64,000 nucleotides of DNA from an uncultured Pseudomonadota bacterium (GTDB lineage: Bacteria > Pseudomonadota > Gammaproteobacteria > Methylococcales > Methylomonadaceae): assembly GCA_903848935.1 (NCBI GenBank), contig CAINHO010000010.1:1-64000 (forward strand), read 5' to 3'. Of this stretch, positions 46,271-55,079 are shown one piece after another. The first letter of the stretch is position 1. Each line of letters begins with the position of its first letter. A program made the translations under genes and the position numbers. A model generated the notes under the pieces. It did not search any database. It was given only the letters and a program-made list of their open reading frames with translations, and was not told the DNA's origin.

Positions 46271-47011
46271 TTATCGCTCAATTTTTAGGCGTAATTGAAA
46301 GTTATCTGCGTGGTAATGCAGATATTCAATGACCAGTGGTAATCCTTCTAGCGTGTGTGTTAATCGTTCAACTCGCAACAATGGCGAACCGCTATCCACT
46401 TGCAGTAATTCTGCTTGTTGCGTATCTGCTAAAGACGCATCAATCGTCAGGTCAGCATATCCCAATGAAATGGCGTAATCATTTTCCAAAATATGAAAAA
46501 TATCACGCACCCCTAAATCCTCTCTAACCAACCGTTCACCAATATGACTCGATATGTAACTTACATCGACGGATACTGGCTCACGATTAAGAAAACGTAC
46601 ACGCCGAATTTCGCTGATGAGCGAACCTTCGGGCAGAGATAAACGTTTAGCAATCTCAGGCGACGCAGACAATAAATTGATACTGAGTACACGGTTGTAA
46701 ACTTCATAGCCGTGCGACGACATTGCTTCAGCAAACCCTTGAAGGCGACCCAGTCCTTGAAAAGGTTTAACTTTTGAAACATAAGATCCTTTCCCTGCAA
46801 CTTTAAATAGCAGTCCTTCTTTTTCAAGTTCGGATAAGGCTTGTCGCACCGTAATTCGGCTAACACCGTATTTTGTTATCAACTCGCTTTCTGATGGCAT
46901 TTTTTCGTGAGGTCGAGTATCTCCTGCGAAAATATGGGCGCGTAGCTCATCTCTGATTTTGCTATAAAGAGGAATATGCGAGGAACATTCTGACATTTCG
47001 TTGCGTACCAT
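46271..47011 (-). CDS. GntR/HutC-family regulator with UTRA domain
   Basis: This 246-residue protein has an N-terminal winged helix (about residues 12-80: PLYSKIRDELRAHIFAGDTR, EKMPSESELITKYGVSRITV) and a C-terminal UTRA effector domain (LPEGSLISEIRRVRFLNREP, SGSPLLRVERLTHTLEGLPL). HutC-type regulators are repressors relieved by a small ligand, often the substrate of the adjacent pathway, here perhaps an organosulfonate. A later start at 46996 is possible. It lies just upstream of the sulfonate operon, has a sigma-54 promoter, and a palindrome over its own start site suggests autoregulation. Confidence 0.88.
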   Translation of the reverse strand: MVRNEMSECSSHIPLYSKIRDELRAHIFAGDTRPHEKMPSESELITKYGVSRITVRQALSELEKEGLLFKVAGKGSYVSKVKPFQGLGRLQGFAEAMSSHGYEVYNRVLSINLLSASPEIAKRLSLPEGSLISEIRRVRFLNREPVSVDVSYISSHIGERLVREDLGVRDIFHILENDYAISLGYADLTIDASLADTQQAELLQVDSGSPLLRVERLTHTLEGLPLVIEYLHYHADNFQLRLKIER

Positions 47012-47012
47012 T

Positions 47013-47028
47013 ACTTGTTATGACAAGT
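47013..47028 (-). promoter_or_regulatory. Probable GntR autoregulatory operator
   Basis: The palindrome ACTTGT-TATG-ACAAGT (16 bp, perfect six-base arms) lies two bases before the GntR start codon. It covers the predicted transcription start of the sigma-54 promoter at 47036-47051, so bound protein would block initiation or clearance. Confidence 0.6.
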
Positions 47029-47035
47029 TATAAAC

Positions 47036-47051
47036 AGCAAATGAAGTGCCA
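47036..47051 (-). promoter_or_regulatory. Canonical sigma-54 (-24/-12) promoter of the GntR gene
   Basis: On the minus strand TGGCAC, five bases, TTGCT matches the RpoN consensus, with GG and GC exactly ten bases apart. The predicted start is near 47025, about 14 bases before the GntR ATG. The divergent gene at 47414 encodes a sigma-54 activator, the natural partner. Confidence 0.75.
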
Positions 47052-47182
47052 TAACGAATTTCATCGAATGTAATTATGCTATTACATTGATTTTTAAGTT
47101 AAAACGTATGTAAATTTGATTTGTTTTGAGGGCTAAATACAATCAAGATATGCCTCTTAAGCAACATTACCTGCTGATTAGG

Positions 47183-47198
47183 TGTTGATATATCAACA
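47183..47198. promoter_or_regulatory. Candidate enhancer site for the sigma-54 activator
   Basis: TGTTGATATATCAACA is a perfect 16-bp palindrome about 130 bases upstream of the sigma-54 promoter, a usual distance for activator sites. A second inverted repeat, AATGTAAT (47067-47074) and ATTACATT (47081-47088), lies closer to that promoter. The 402-base gap 47012-47413 thus holds the GntR operator, sigma-54 promoter, these palindromes and the sfnR promoter. Confidence 0.5.
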
Positions 47199-47281
47199 AT
47201 TGGAGATAGCTCTTTAATTTGGTGACATGGCGGCTAAAGGGTGATTTGAATCGAATGATAGAGAATCAATAATTGTTTATT

Positions 47282-47346
47282 ATCTAATTTACGCATAACG
47301 CTATCGAATAATATCGTTTTATCCCAAAAAATGATCACGCTATTAT
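47282..47346 (+). promoter_or_regulatory. CysB-like box and promoter of the sfnR-like gene
   Basis: ATCTAATT (47282-47289), 12 bases, TATCGAATA (47302-47310), three bases, TCGTTTTAT (47314-47322). The -35 TTTATC (47318-47323) overlaps the last block, and the -10 TATTAT follows 17 bases later at 47341-47346. The same arrangement with the same spacings precedes cysT and cysA. Confidence 0.75.
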
Positions 47347-47413
47347 GAAAGGCTAATAGTTGTGTTTTACGGCAGCAATGGGGCGAGTCGTAGTAACTTA
47401 AAGAAGGAAAACG

Positions 47414-48457
47414 ATGACATTATTAGCATTTAATGAACAGAAATCACGTTCACTGGTGCTTTCTGTTCGAGCGACCGCATTAGTATTTGAAGATCCCGTT
47501 TCACAACGGTTACTTGAGCAAATTGAACGAATTGCGCCCAGTGATGCCACGGTGTTAATTACGGGGGAAACAGGAACAGGAAAAGAATTAGTTGCCCGAC
47601 ATATACACGAAATAAGCAAACGTAGCCAACGTACCTTCGGAGCGTTAAATTGTGCCGCACTGAGTGAAAATTTAATTGAAAGTGAATTATTTGGTCACGA
47701 AAAAGGCGCGTTTACAGGCGCAATTACCGACAAAATTGGTTGGTTTGAAACGGCTCACATGGGCAGTTTATTTCTTGATGAAGTGGGGGATTTGCCATTA
47801 AATTTACAAGCAAAATTATTACGAGTTTTACAAGAACGTGAAGTTGTTAAAGTTGGTGCAAGACAGCCAAAAGCGGTTGATGTACGAATCATCGCTGCTA
47901 CCAATATCAATTTGGAAGAAGCCGTTGCAGCTTCACATTTCCGAGCAGATTTGTATTACCGCTTTAATGTAGCAACCATTCAACTATCACCATTACGAGA
48001 TAGACCTCGTGATATTTTGCCGCTAACACAACATTTTTTAAAAATCTATTCAGAAAGATTGGGATATAGCGAAGTAAAATTATCACCTGCGGCAGAAACC
48101 ACGTTATTAAATTACGACTGGCCAGGAAACATTCGAGAATTAGAAAATGCCGTTCATCGTGCGTTATTGATTTGCCCAAATAATTACTTACGTCCAGAAG
48201 ATTTTAAATTATCGGGTGCAAGAGTTTCTCAAAACACACCAGCGGTATCAACCGATTCGCTGGAAAGTTCACTGTTTAAATTGTTTGAGCAAACACCGCC
48301 TAATCTTTACGCCGTAATAGAAGAGAGCGTTATTCGTTCAGCATTTGACTTTTGTGATAAAAATCAAGTTCAAACGGCAAAACTGCTAGATGTTAGCCGT
48401 AATGTACTTAGGCATAAACTGGGAACATACGGAATGTTAAACAACAAAAACCAGTAA
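47414..48457 (+). CDS. Sigma-54-dependent activator, SfnR-like
   Basis: This 347-residue enhancer-binding protein has no N-terminal regulatory domain. The AAA+ core starts at about residue 25: Walker A is GETGTGKELVARH, the sigma-54 contact loop is EKGAFTGAITD, and Walker B is GSLFLDEVGDLP. A Fis-type helix-turn-helix is at the end (NQVQTAKLLDVSRNVLRHKL). The short, receiver-less form matches SfnR of Pseudomonas, which activates organosulfur genes and is itself under CysB control. The ribosome site AAGGAA is good. The shared box upstream supports regulation with cysT and cysA; the divergent GntR gene is a likely target. Confidence 0.85.
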   Translation: MTLLAFNEQKSRSLVLSVRATALVFEDPVSQRLLEQIERIAPSDATVLITGETGTGKELVARHIHEISKRSQRTFGALNCAALSENLIESELFGHEKGAFTGAITDKIGWFETAHMGSLFLDEVGDLPLNLQAKLLRVLQEREVVKVGARQPKAVDVRIIAATNINLEEAVAASHFRADLYYRFNVATIQLSPLRDRPRDILPLTQHFLKIYSERLGYSEVKLSPAAETTLLNYDWPGNIRELENAVHRALLICPNNYLRPEDFKLSGARVSQNTPAVSTDSLESSLFKLFEQTPPNLYAVIEESVIRSAFDFCDKNQVQTAKLLDVSRNVLRHKLGTYGMLNNKNQ

Positions 48458-48470
48458 ATATTACGACCTC

Positions 48471-48498
48471 AAAAAGCCCGTTTAAAACGGGCTTTTTT
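48471..48498 (+). terminator. Intrinsic terminator after the sfnR-like gene
   Basis: AAAAAGCCCGTTT pairs with AAACGGGCTTTTTT across a minimal loop, 13 bases after the stop. The T tract is six long. It isolates the sfnR-like gene from the cysT promoter that follows, and the stem is nearly the same as at 40082-40111. Confidence 0.88.
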
Positions 48499-48509
48499 CG
48501 TTTTACAAA

Positions 48510-48574
48510 ATCTAATTTTTCGATACCAATATCGAATATCATCGTTTTATTTCTCCGAAAATTTTCTTTACTAT
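48510..48574 (+). promoter_or_regulatory. CysB-like box and promoter of cysT
   Basis: ATCTAATT (48510-48517), 12 bases, TATCGAATA (48530-48538), three bases, TCGTTTTAT (48542-48550). The -35 TTTATT (48546-48551) and the -10 TACTAT (48569-48574) are 17 bases apart. It is 35 bases upstream of the cysT start. Confidence 0.75.
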
Positions 48575-48609
48575 TTAAACTAAAGTAACGATCACAAGGC
48601 ATAAAAATC

Positions 48610-49437
48610 ATGAGCCAAAGTCGCATCATGCCAGGGTTTCGCCCGACAATTAGTTTTACAGTATTTTATTTAAGTTTGGTGGTATTGATTCCGCTCAGTA
48701 CATTGGTATTTAAAAGTTTTGAACTTAGTTTTGATGATTATGTGAATATCATTACGCATAAACGTGTGGTTGCAGCATTTCGTGTCAGTTTTTCAACGGC
48801 GTTAGGTGCGGCGATAATCGCCAGTTTTTTTGGATTTATTGTCGCGTGGGTTTTAGTGCGTTATTCATTCGTCGGCAAACGTTTTTTTCATGCACTCATT
48901 GATTTACCTTTCGCGCTACCAACGGCGGTTGCGGGGATTGTGTTGGCGACGATTTTTCAACCGAGCGGATTTTTAGGCAAATTTCTCAAAGAAAATTTCG
49001 ATTTGCAAATTGGTTTCAAACCCGCAGGAATTGTCGTGGCGTTAATTTTTATCAGCATTCCTTTCGTTGTACGAACGGTTGAACCTGTGTTGCAAGAATT
49101 TGATTCCCGCATGGAAGAAGCGGCTTCGAGTTTAGGCGCGACCCGCTGGCAAGTTTTCACAAAAATTATTTTCCCCAACATTTTTCCTGCATTATTAACG
49201 GGTTTTGCGTTGGCATTTGCGCGAGGTGTGGGCGAATACGGTTCGGTTATTTTTATCGCGGGTAATTTGCCTTACGTTTCCGAAATTGTTCCGTTACTAA
49301 TTATCACGAAATTGGAACAATACGATATGCCTGGCGCGACGGCGATTGCGCTGACGATGTTGATTATTTCATTTTTGCTGTTGTTGCTGATTAACTTGCT
49401 GCAACACTGGGTTCGCAAACGTTCAGGACAACTTTAG
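48610..49437 (+). CDS. cysT: Sulfate/thiosulfate ABC transporter permease CysT
   Basis: This 275-residue inner-membrane permease with about six helices contains [20 protein letters not shown] and the EAA loop [40 protein letters not shown] is typical of CysT/CysU. It forms the sulfate channel with CysW, whose gene begins 11 bases downstream. No periplasmic sulfate-binding protein gene accompanies it here, so the binding protein must be encoded elsewhere. Confidence 0.95.
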   Translation: MSQSRIMPGFRPTISFTVFYLSLVVLIPLSTLVFKSFELSFDDYVNIITHKRVVAAFRVSFSTALGAAIIASFFGFIVAWVLVRYSFVGKRFFHALIDLPFALPTAVAGIVLATIFQPSGFLGKFLKENFDLQIGFKPAGIVVALIFISIPFVVRTVEPVLQEFDSRMEEAASSLGATRWQVFTKIIFPNIFPALLTGFALAFARGVGEYGSVIFIAGNLPYVSEIVPLLIITKLEQYDMPGATAIALTMLIISFLLLLLINLLQHWVRKRSGQL

Positions 49438-49447
49438 GAATTATTTT

Positions 49448-50296
49448 ATGAGTGCAGCTATTTCAACACGAGTGCATCAATCCACGTTAGACGATGCAAA
49501 TTGGGTACGCTGGAGTTTAATTACAGTCGCATTAGGATTTGTGATTTTGTTTTTGTGCGTGCCATTGTTGTTGGTGATTATCCAAGCGTTTTCAAAAGGA
49601 TTTGGCGCGTATTTTTCAGCATTAAGTCAGCCCGATATGCAGGCAGCAATGCGTTTAACGTTATTAACCGCGCTCATCACTGTGCCGTTGAATACTGTTT
49701 TTGGTGTGGCAGCAGCATGGGCAATTACCCGTTTTGAATTTCGCGGTAAAGACTTGTTAATTACGTTAATTGATTTACCGTTTTCTGTGTCGCCCGTGAT
49801 TTCAGGACTGATTTTTGTGTTGATGTTTGGCGCACAGGGCTGGTTCGGAAGTTGGTTTGTTGAACACGATATTAAAATTATTTTCGCTGTCCCTGGTATT
49901 GTGTTGGCAACGTTGTTTATTACCTTTCCATTTGTCGCGCGTCAGTTAATTCCATTGATGCAAGAAATGGGCAGCGAAGAAGAGGAAGCTGCTTTATCAT
50001 TGGGTGCGAGCGGTTGGAAAACGTTTTTTCTGATTACCTTACCCAATATCAAATGGGCGTTGTTGTATGGCGTTTTGTTATGTAATGCGAGAGCAATGGG
50101 CGAATTTGGCGCGGTGTCAGTGGTGTCGGGACACATTCGCGGCATGACAAATACATTGCCGCTTCACGTCGAAGTCAGTTACAACGAATACGACACGGTT
50201 TCAGCGTTTGCTGGTGCATCGATTTTAGCGGGATTAGCGATTGTGACCTTGATTTTAAAAACATTGTTGGAATGGAAACAACAAACGAATCGTTAA
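49448..50296 (+). CDS. cysW: Sulfate/thiosulfate ABC transporter permease CysW
   Basis: This 282-residue permease pairs with CysT. It contains [20 protein letters not shown], the EAA loop [20 protein letters not shown] and [20 protein letters not shown], with the end [20 protein letters not shown] typical of CysW. Its stop overlaps that of the convergent LysR gene by four bases. In most genomes cysA follows directly; here it lies 7.5 kb away. Confidence 0.95.
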   Translation: MSAAISTRVHQSTLDDANWVRWSLITVALGFVILFLCVPLLLVIIQAFSKGFGAYFSALSQPDMQAAMRLTLLTALITVPLNTVFGVAAAWAITRFEFRGKDLLITLIDLPFSVSPVISGLIFVLMFGAQGWFGSWFVEHDIKIIFAVPGIVLATLFITFPFVARQLIPLMQEMGSEEEEAALSLGASGWKTFFLITLPNIKWALLYGVLLCNARAMGEFGAVSVVSGHIRGMTNTLPLHVEVSYNEYDTVSAFAGASILAGLAIVTLILKTLLEWKQQTNR

Positions 50297-51189
50297 AAAT
50301 TTGTATCATTTTTTACTGCCTCTTTAATTATTTCAGCCAAATGTTTTACGCCTGAACCCACAAAATCAGGATTCGCTAAAATCAAATAAAGAGGCACTTC
50401 GAGCGTCCCGCCTTCACGCAATTTTAATGGTCGCAAAATTCCCATTTTCAGCTCTTCCCGAATATGTTCTTCGGGTAGCCACGCAAAACCATAACCCATC
50501 GAAACCGCTTGAATTGATGTTGCAACTTGACTGACCGTCCAACGCTGTTCAACGTCAACTGTCGCCGCATTTCTATCACGTTTGCTGCCTGAATCTCTGA
50601 CAACAAAATGACGATAAGCGCGTAAATCTTGGTAGGTCAATTCGCGTCCGTATTGATGCAATGGATGATTCGCGTGAGCCACGGCAATCAACTGTATTCG
50701 CATCAATAATTCGCCTAAAAATCCGACCGGTTGCTGGGGTGAAATCACCAAATCCGCTTCACCTTTTAGCAGTGCATCTGCCGTTCCACCGAGTACCGAT
50801 TCAATCAATTCAATCCGAGTTTGTGGACTTTCCTCCCCAAAACGATTTAAACACGTTAAAAGTAGTCGTGATGGAAAAAGTATTTCAGCGGCAAGGTAAA
50901 TTTCAGCTTCCCAACCTGCTGATAACGTATGTGCGGCTTTTTCTAAATCGCTTGCTTCGCTGATTAACGCTAATCTACGTCGATAAAGCATTTGTCCAGT
51001 GGGCGTAAGAATCGCCTTGCGTCCTTGAATTTCAAAGGCTTTTACATCGAGTAATGATTCAATTTTTTGCACTGCATACGTCACAGCGGATTGGCTTTTA
51101 TTTAGAATTTCTGCGGCTTGAGCATAACCGCCTGCATCGACGACGGTAATCAATACTCGCCATTGTTCAAGCGTAATAATGGGGGACAT
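50293..51189 (-). CDS. LysR-family regulator divergent from azoR
   Basis: This 298-residue LysR protein has its helix-turn-helix in the first 65 residues ([40 protein letters not shown]) and an effector domain ([20 protein letters not shown]). It is divergent from azoR with a 103-base gap, the classic arrangement for a regulator of the neighbouring operon (azoR, yceI, pirin, efflux genes). The inducer is unknown; electrophiles or quinones are plausible given azoR and pirin. Confidence 0.9.
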   Translation of the reverse strand: MSPIITLEQWRVLITVVDAGGYAQAAEILNKSQSAVTYAVQKIESLLDVKAFEIQGRKAILTPTGQMLYRRRLALISEASDLEKAAHTLSAGWEAEIYLAAEILFPSRLLLTCLNRFGEESPQTRIELIESVLGGTADALLKGEADLVISPQQPVGFLGELLMRIQLIAVAHANHPLHQYGRELTYQDLRAYRHFVVRDSGSKRDRNAATVDVEQRWTVSQVATSIQAVSMGYGFAWLPEEHIREELKMGILRPLKLREGGTLEVPLYLILANPDFVGSGVKHLAEIIKEAVKNDTNF

Positions 51190-51292
51190 AAAACATCAGA
51201 TAATTAGATTGTTATAAGCAGTTTATTATACTTTTTTATCAGATTGATTGAGCGTTTAATACGCACACTTTCAATCAACCGAGAAAAAGCCA

Positions 51293-51901
51293 ATGAAAAC
51301 GTTATTACAAATCCATTCCAGTATTTTTTCCGCTGGTGGTGAATCGAGTCAGCTTGTAGATCAATTTGTATCGCAATGGCGCGAACAGAATCCCGAATCT
51401 CAAATCACTATGAGAGATGTTGCGGTTAATCCATTGCCACATTTAGATGCCGAGCGAATTGGTGCTTTTTTCACACCAGCCGAAATGCGAACACCTGAAC
51501 AGCAACAAATCGTCGCTCAATCGGATGCGTTAATCGAAGAAATCAAGCAAGCTCAAATCATCGTGCTAGGTTTGCCGATGTACAACTTTGGCATTCCTTC
51601 AACGCTCAAAGCCTATTTTGACCACATTGCCAGAGCGGGGATTACTTTCAAATACACCGAAAACGGCGCAAAAGGTTTGCTTACAGGTAAAAAAGCCTAC
51701 ATTTTTGCAGCACGGGGCGGAATGTACGCGGGAACGCCACTTGATACGCAAACAGATTATGTCCGTAACTTTCTGGGTTTTATTGGTATTACGGATGTCG
51801 AATTCGTTTATGCCGAAGGGCTTAATATGGGCGAAGAAACAAAAGCCACATCTTTAAAAAATGCCCACAAACAACTTATTAAACTCACCAAAATCGCTTA
51901 A
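51293..51901 (+). CDS. azoR: FMN-dependent NADH:azoreductase (quinone reductase)
   Basis: This 202-residue flavodoxin-fold protein of the AzoR family starts KTLLQIHSSIFSAGGESSQL. It carries the FMN-binding VLGLPMYNFGIPSTLKAYFD and AARGGMYAGTPLDTQTDYVR. AzoR enzymes reduce quinones and azo compounds by two electrons and protect against electrophile stress. It is the first gene of the LysR-divergent module. Confidence 0.9.
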   Translation: MKTLLQIHSSIFSAGGESSQLVDQFVSQWREQNPESQITMRDVAVNPLPHLDAERIGAFFTPAEMRTPEQQQIVAQSDALIEEIKQAQIIVLGLPMYNFGIPSTLKAYFDHIARAGITFKYTENGAKGLLTGKKAYIFAARGGMYAGTPLDTQTDYVRNFLGFIGITDVEFVYAEGLNMGEETKATSLKNAHKQLIKLTKIA

Positions 51902-51931
51902 AAATTTTTTTACTTTTTATTAGGAATCATC

Positions 51932-52498
51932 ATGAAACGCATTACATTTTTACTTTTGACTGCTGCTATTTCAACATCGGCTTTTGCAGCACCAGAAACC
52001 TACACTATCGATAATACGCACACTTTTCCGCGTTTTTCTTATAGCCACCTTGGTTATTCAACGCAGTTAAGTCGTTTTGATAAAACGGTAGGCAACATCG
52101 TGATTGACCGTGAAGCAAAAACGGGTTCTGTGAACGTTACGATTGATACAAAGTCAGTCAATACAGGCTCTCCGTTGTTCAATGAACATATTCAAGGTAC
52201 AGACTTTTTAGACACCGTGAAGTATCCGACCGCTACTTTTACCTCTAACAAAGTGAATTTTAATGGCGATAACGTTTCATCTGTAGACGGAACGCTAACA
52301 CTTAAAGGTATTAGCAAACCTGTCACGCTGACGGTGACATCTTTTCAGTGCATGATTCATCCGATGTTGCTGAAAGGTGTTTGTGGCGCAGATGTGACGA
52401 CGATTGTTAAACGTACTGATTTCAATATGGGTAAATACGCGCCACTTGTGGGTGATGATGTCACATTGACTATTGCGGTTGAAGCTATAAAAAACTAA
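51932..52498 (+). CDS. YceI-family periplasmic protein
   Basis: This 188-residue protein has a Sec signal (KRITFLLLTAAISTSAFAAP) and the YceI lipocalin-like barrel: YTIDNTHTFPRFSYSHLGYS, VNTGSPLFNEHIQGTDFLDT, YPTATFTSNKV and GTLTLKGISKPVTLTVTSF. YceI proteins bind polyprenoid or amphiphilic molecules in the periplasm. It lies 30 bases after azoR with its own ribosome site. Confidence 0.92.
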   Translation: MKRITFLLLTAAISTSAFAAPETYTIDNTHTFPRFSYSHLGYSTQLSRFDKTVGNIVIDREAKTGSVNVTIDTKSVNTGSPLFNEHIQGTDFLDTVKYPTATFTSNKVNFNGDNVSSVDGTLTLKGISKPVTLTVTSFQCMIHPMLLKGVCGADVTTIVKRTDFNMGKYAPLVGDDVTLTIAVEAIKN

Positions 52499-52561
52499 TC
52501 TATTTAGCAGAATACGGTAACTGCAACGCCAGTTGCCGTTTCACACAAAAGGTTTAAGAAC

Positions 52562-53416
52562 ATGGCGATTCGAGTATTGAAACAAGTCGTTACAAGCATA
52601 GCAACCTCAGATGGCGCGGGCGTTAAGTTGCTTCGCAGTTTGGGAAAATCACAGGAAATACGTCTTGATCCATTTTTGATGTTAGATGAATTTTCATCAA
52701 TGAACGCTGATGATTATATCGCGGGCTTTCCTGACCATCCGCACCGTGGATTTGAAACTGTAACGTATATGCTAGATGGGAATATGCTGCATCAAGATCA
52801 TCTTGGCAATAAAGGGCTTTTAACCAGTGGTGCGGCGCAATGGATGACTGCAGGTCGCGGCATTATTCATTCCGAAATGCCGCAACAAGAAAGTGGGCGG
52901 CTGCGGGGTTTTCAATTGTGGATAAATTTACCTGCGAAAGAAAAAATGAAACCTGCAACGTATCAAGATATTCCACCTGAACAAATTCCAACGCTAAATC
53001 TGGCAAATGGCGGACGGGTAAAAGTGATTGCAGGAACAATTCAGATTGATAATCACACAGTCGTCGCGCCGATTCAGGGCTTGAGTACCGAACCATTATT
53101 TTTAGATGTTCAACTTCGCGCTGGTGAACGTTTTGCTCTACCAATTCCAGAGAGCCACAACGCTTTTATTTACGCTTATGAAGGTTCTGTAAAAATTGGA
53201 GAAGATTCGTTAGCAACACATACAGTTGGCATACTTTGCGAAGGTGATATGATTGAAATCTATGCTGATAAAACAGATGTTGCTTTTTTAGTGCTTGCCG
53301 CACGTCCTTTAAATGAACCGATTGTGCAATATGGACCTTTTGTGATGAATACTCGCGAAGAAATTGAACAAGCCATCGCAGATTATCGGAACGGTGAATT
53401 AGTTTCTAAACCTTAA
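52562..53416 (+). CDS. Pirin-family protein
   Basis: This 284-residue bicupin of the pirin family has the N-terminal cupin metal motif FPDHPHRGFETVTYMLDGN, then QWMTAGRGIIHSEMP and FQLWINLPAKEKM. Bacterial pirins include quercetin dioxygenases and metabolic regulators. Association with azoR suggests quinone or flavonoid stress. It is the third gene of the module, just before the efflux genes. Confidence 0.93.
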   Translation: MAIRVLKQVVTSIATSDGAGVKLLRSLGKSQEIRLDPFLMLDEFSSMNADDYIAGFPDHPHRGFETVTYMLDGNMLHQDHLGNKGLLTSGAAQWMTAGRGIIHSEMPQQESGRLRGFQLWINLPAKEKMKPATYQDIPPEQIPTLNLANGGRVKVIAGTIQIDNHTVVAPIQGLSTEPLFLDVQLRAGERFALPIPESHNAFIYAYEGSVKIGEDSLATHTVGILCEGDMIEIYADKTDVAFLVLAARPLNEPIVQYGPFVMNTREEIEQAIADYRNGELVSKP

Positions 53417-53427
53417 AATATATCGCT

Positions 53428-55077
53428 GTGAAAACACCAGAAAAAAATAATCGTGCCGCTTGGGCAACGCTCACCCATGACAGTCTTAACACTTCTGTTA
53501 CGCATAAACCGAAACTCACCAAAATCGAATTTGTTTTTTTAAATTTCGGTTTGTTGTTGGGTAACATTCTGGTTTTATTTAATACAGGTGCGTTTGCCTC
53601 TGTAACGTTACACGCGGCGGGTGCTTTAGGTGTCAGTCCAAGCCACGCAGGTTGGATGCAAACTTACTATTTCATTGCACTTGCTTTATCACTGCCGATT
53701 AGCGGTTGGCTTTCAACAAAGGTGGGAGAAATTCGGCTATATTTAGGCGGCTTGATTATCATGACATTAGCCTCGTTGCTGTGCGCTCTCACCGATGATT
53801 TATTCTGGTTTTTATTCGGGCGTGGCTTTCAAGGTTTTTTCGGTGGCTTAACTATTCCGCTCTCACAAACGTTGTTGATGCGTCAATATCCACTCGAAAA
53901 AAAATCATTTGCTGTTGCGCTATGGAGTATGGCGGCGTTAAGTCCTTTCACCATCGGGCCTGCAGTAGGCGGTTGGATTGGGGATGAATTCGGCTGGCGA
54001 TGGTTGTTTTATTTAAATATACCGTTACCACTTTTAGCGGCTGGTTTGACGTGGGCGTTATTGTCAGAAGAAATAAATATTCCTCGCAAAATTCCCTTCG
54101 ATAGCATCGGTTTTTTGTTATTAGCCGCCGCGTTAGTGTGTTTGCAAACTGTCTTAAATCAAGGGCAAGATTCGGATTGGTACAATGCACCATATTTAGT
54201 TTGGCTGACGATTTTAGGTGTTTTATTACTCGCCTATTTTGTGATTTGGGAATTGACGACACCCTCACCACTGCTCAATTTGCGTTTGTTTTCACGGCGC
54301 AATTTTGCCATTGGCAGCGTGATGTTGAGTGTAGCTTTTATGATAGTTTACGGTTTGTTATCGGTTTTGCTGGTACGTTTGCAAACAGTCGCGGGTTATA
54401 CGTCATTTTTAGCAGGTAGCGTTTTATTGCCACTGATTTTTTTAGCCAAGCCGATGGCGAGTGTGATTCACAAACTGGCAACAAAATTTGATGTGCGGCT
54501 GTTGGTGTCCATCAATATGTTGCTGTTCGCGTTGTATTGCACATGGTCAAGTGGTTACGATTTTTTCCAACGCGGCAGTTTTTTTGCTCAACCGTTGTGG
54601 TCGCAAGTGTTAGAAGGTTTTTGTTTAGGCGGCTTATTTGTGCCATTAACGACACTTTTTTTATCAGGCTTAAACTCAAAACGGCAAATACAAGCCATTG
54701 AATTAGGAGGAATGTTGCGTGTTTTAGGCGGTAGCGTGGCTTCGCCGTTAATGAGCGTGTTTTGGGAACGCCGCGCCGCGCAACATCAAATTCGTTTGGT
54801 GGATAATTTTGCACCCGTTGATGGCTTGAGCCGCGAAGTCGTGGGGCGTTTGCGTGACGCTGGTTTGCACGATGTGTTAGCGATTGCGAAAGTGAACGCG
54901 CTTGCCAATCAACACGCCGCCATTTTGGGTTTGAACGATACGTTTCGTTTAGCGGCGTGGTTATTTTTAGGATTAGCCGTTTTGATTTGGTTCGCGCATC
55001 CAACCAAACCGAAAAAATTAACCCCCAAAAAAGAACAGCAGCGCGTTGAATTAGAAGATTTGATAGAGGAGCCGTAA
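53428..55077 (+). CDS. MFS efflux transporter, DHA2 (EmrB-like) type
   Basis: This 549-residue inner-membrane transporter has about 14 helices. It starts with GTG after a weak ribosome site. Motif A-like SGWLSTKVGEIRLYLGGLII and motif C-like FTIGPAVGGWIGDEFGWRWL mark drug:H+ antiporters of the EmrB class. With the next two genes, an outer-membrane factor and a HlyD-type adaptor, it forms a three-part efflux pump. The pump substrate is unknown. Confidence 0.9.
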   Translation: MKTPEKNNRAAWATLTHDSLNTSVTHKPKLTKIEFVFLNFGLLLGNILVLFNTGAFASVTLHAAGALGVSPSHAGWMQTYYFIALALSLPISGWLSTKVGEIRLYLGGLIIMTLASLLCALTDDLFWFLFGRGFQGFFGGLTIPLSQTLLMRQYPLEKKSFAVALWSMAALSPFTIGPAVGGWIGDEFGWRWLFYLNIPLPLLAAGLTWALLSEEINIPRKIPFDSIGFLLLAAALVCLQTVLNQGQDSDWYNAPYLVWLTILGVLLLAYFVIWELTTPSPLLNLRLFSRRNFAIGSVMLSVAFMIVYGLLSVLLVRLQTVAGYTSFLAGSVLLPLIFLAKPMASVIHKLATKFDVRLLVSINMLLFALYCTWSSGYDFFQRGSFFAQPLWSQVLEGFCLGGLFVPLTTLFLSGLNSKRQIQAIELGGMLRVLGGSVASPLMSVFWERRAAQHQIRLVDNFAPVDGLSREVVGRLRDAGLHDVLAIAKVNALANQHAAILGLNDTFRLAAWLFLGLAVLIWFAHPTKPKKLTPKKEQQRVELEDLIEEP

Positions 55078-55079
55078 CC

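Noticed and set aside
47221-47236. Second sigma-54 promoter upstream of the sfnR-like gene (GG, ten bases, GC)
   Set aside because: The flanking bases do not match the consensus, and a well-placed sigma-70 promoter with the shared box lies downstream at 47318-47346.
51204-51211. ATCTAATT on the minus strand upstream of the LysR gene as a fourth copy of the cys promoter element
   Set aside because: The TATCGAATA and TCGTTTTAT blocks are missing at the required spacing; the start codon of the LysR gene follows instead.
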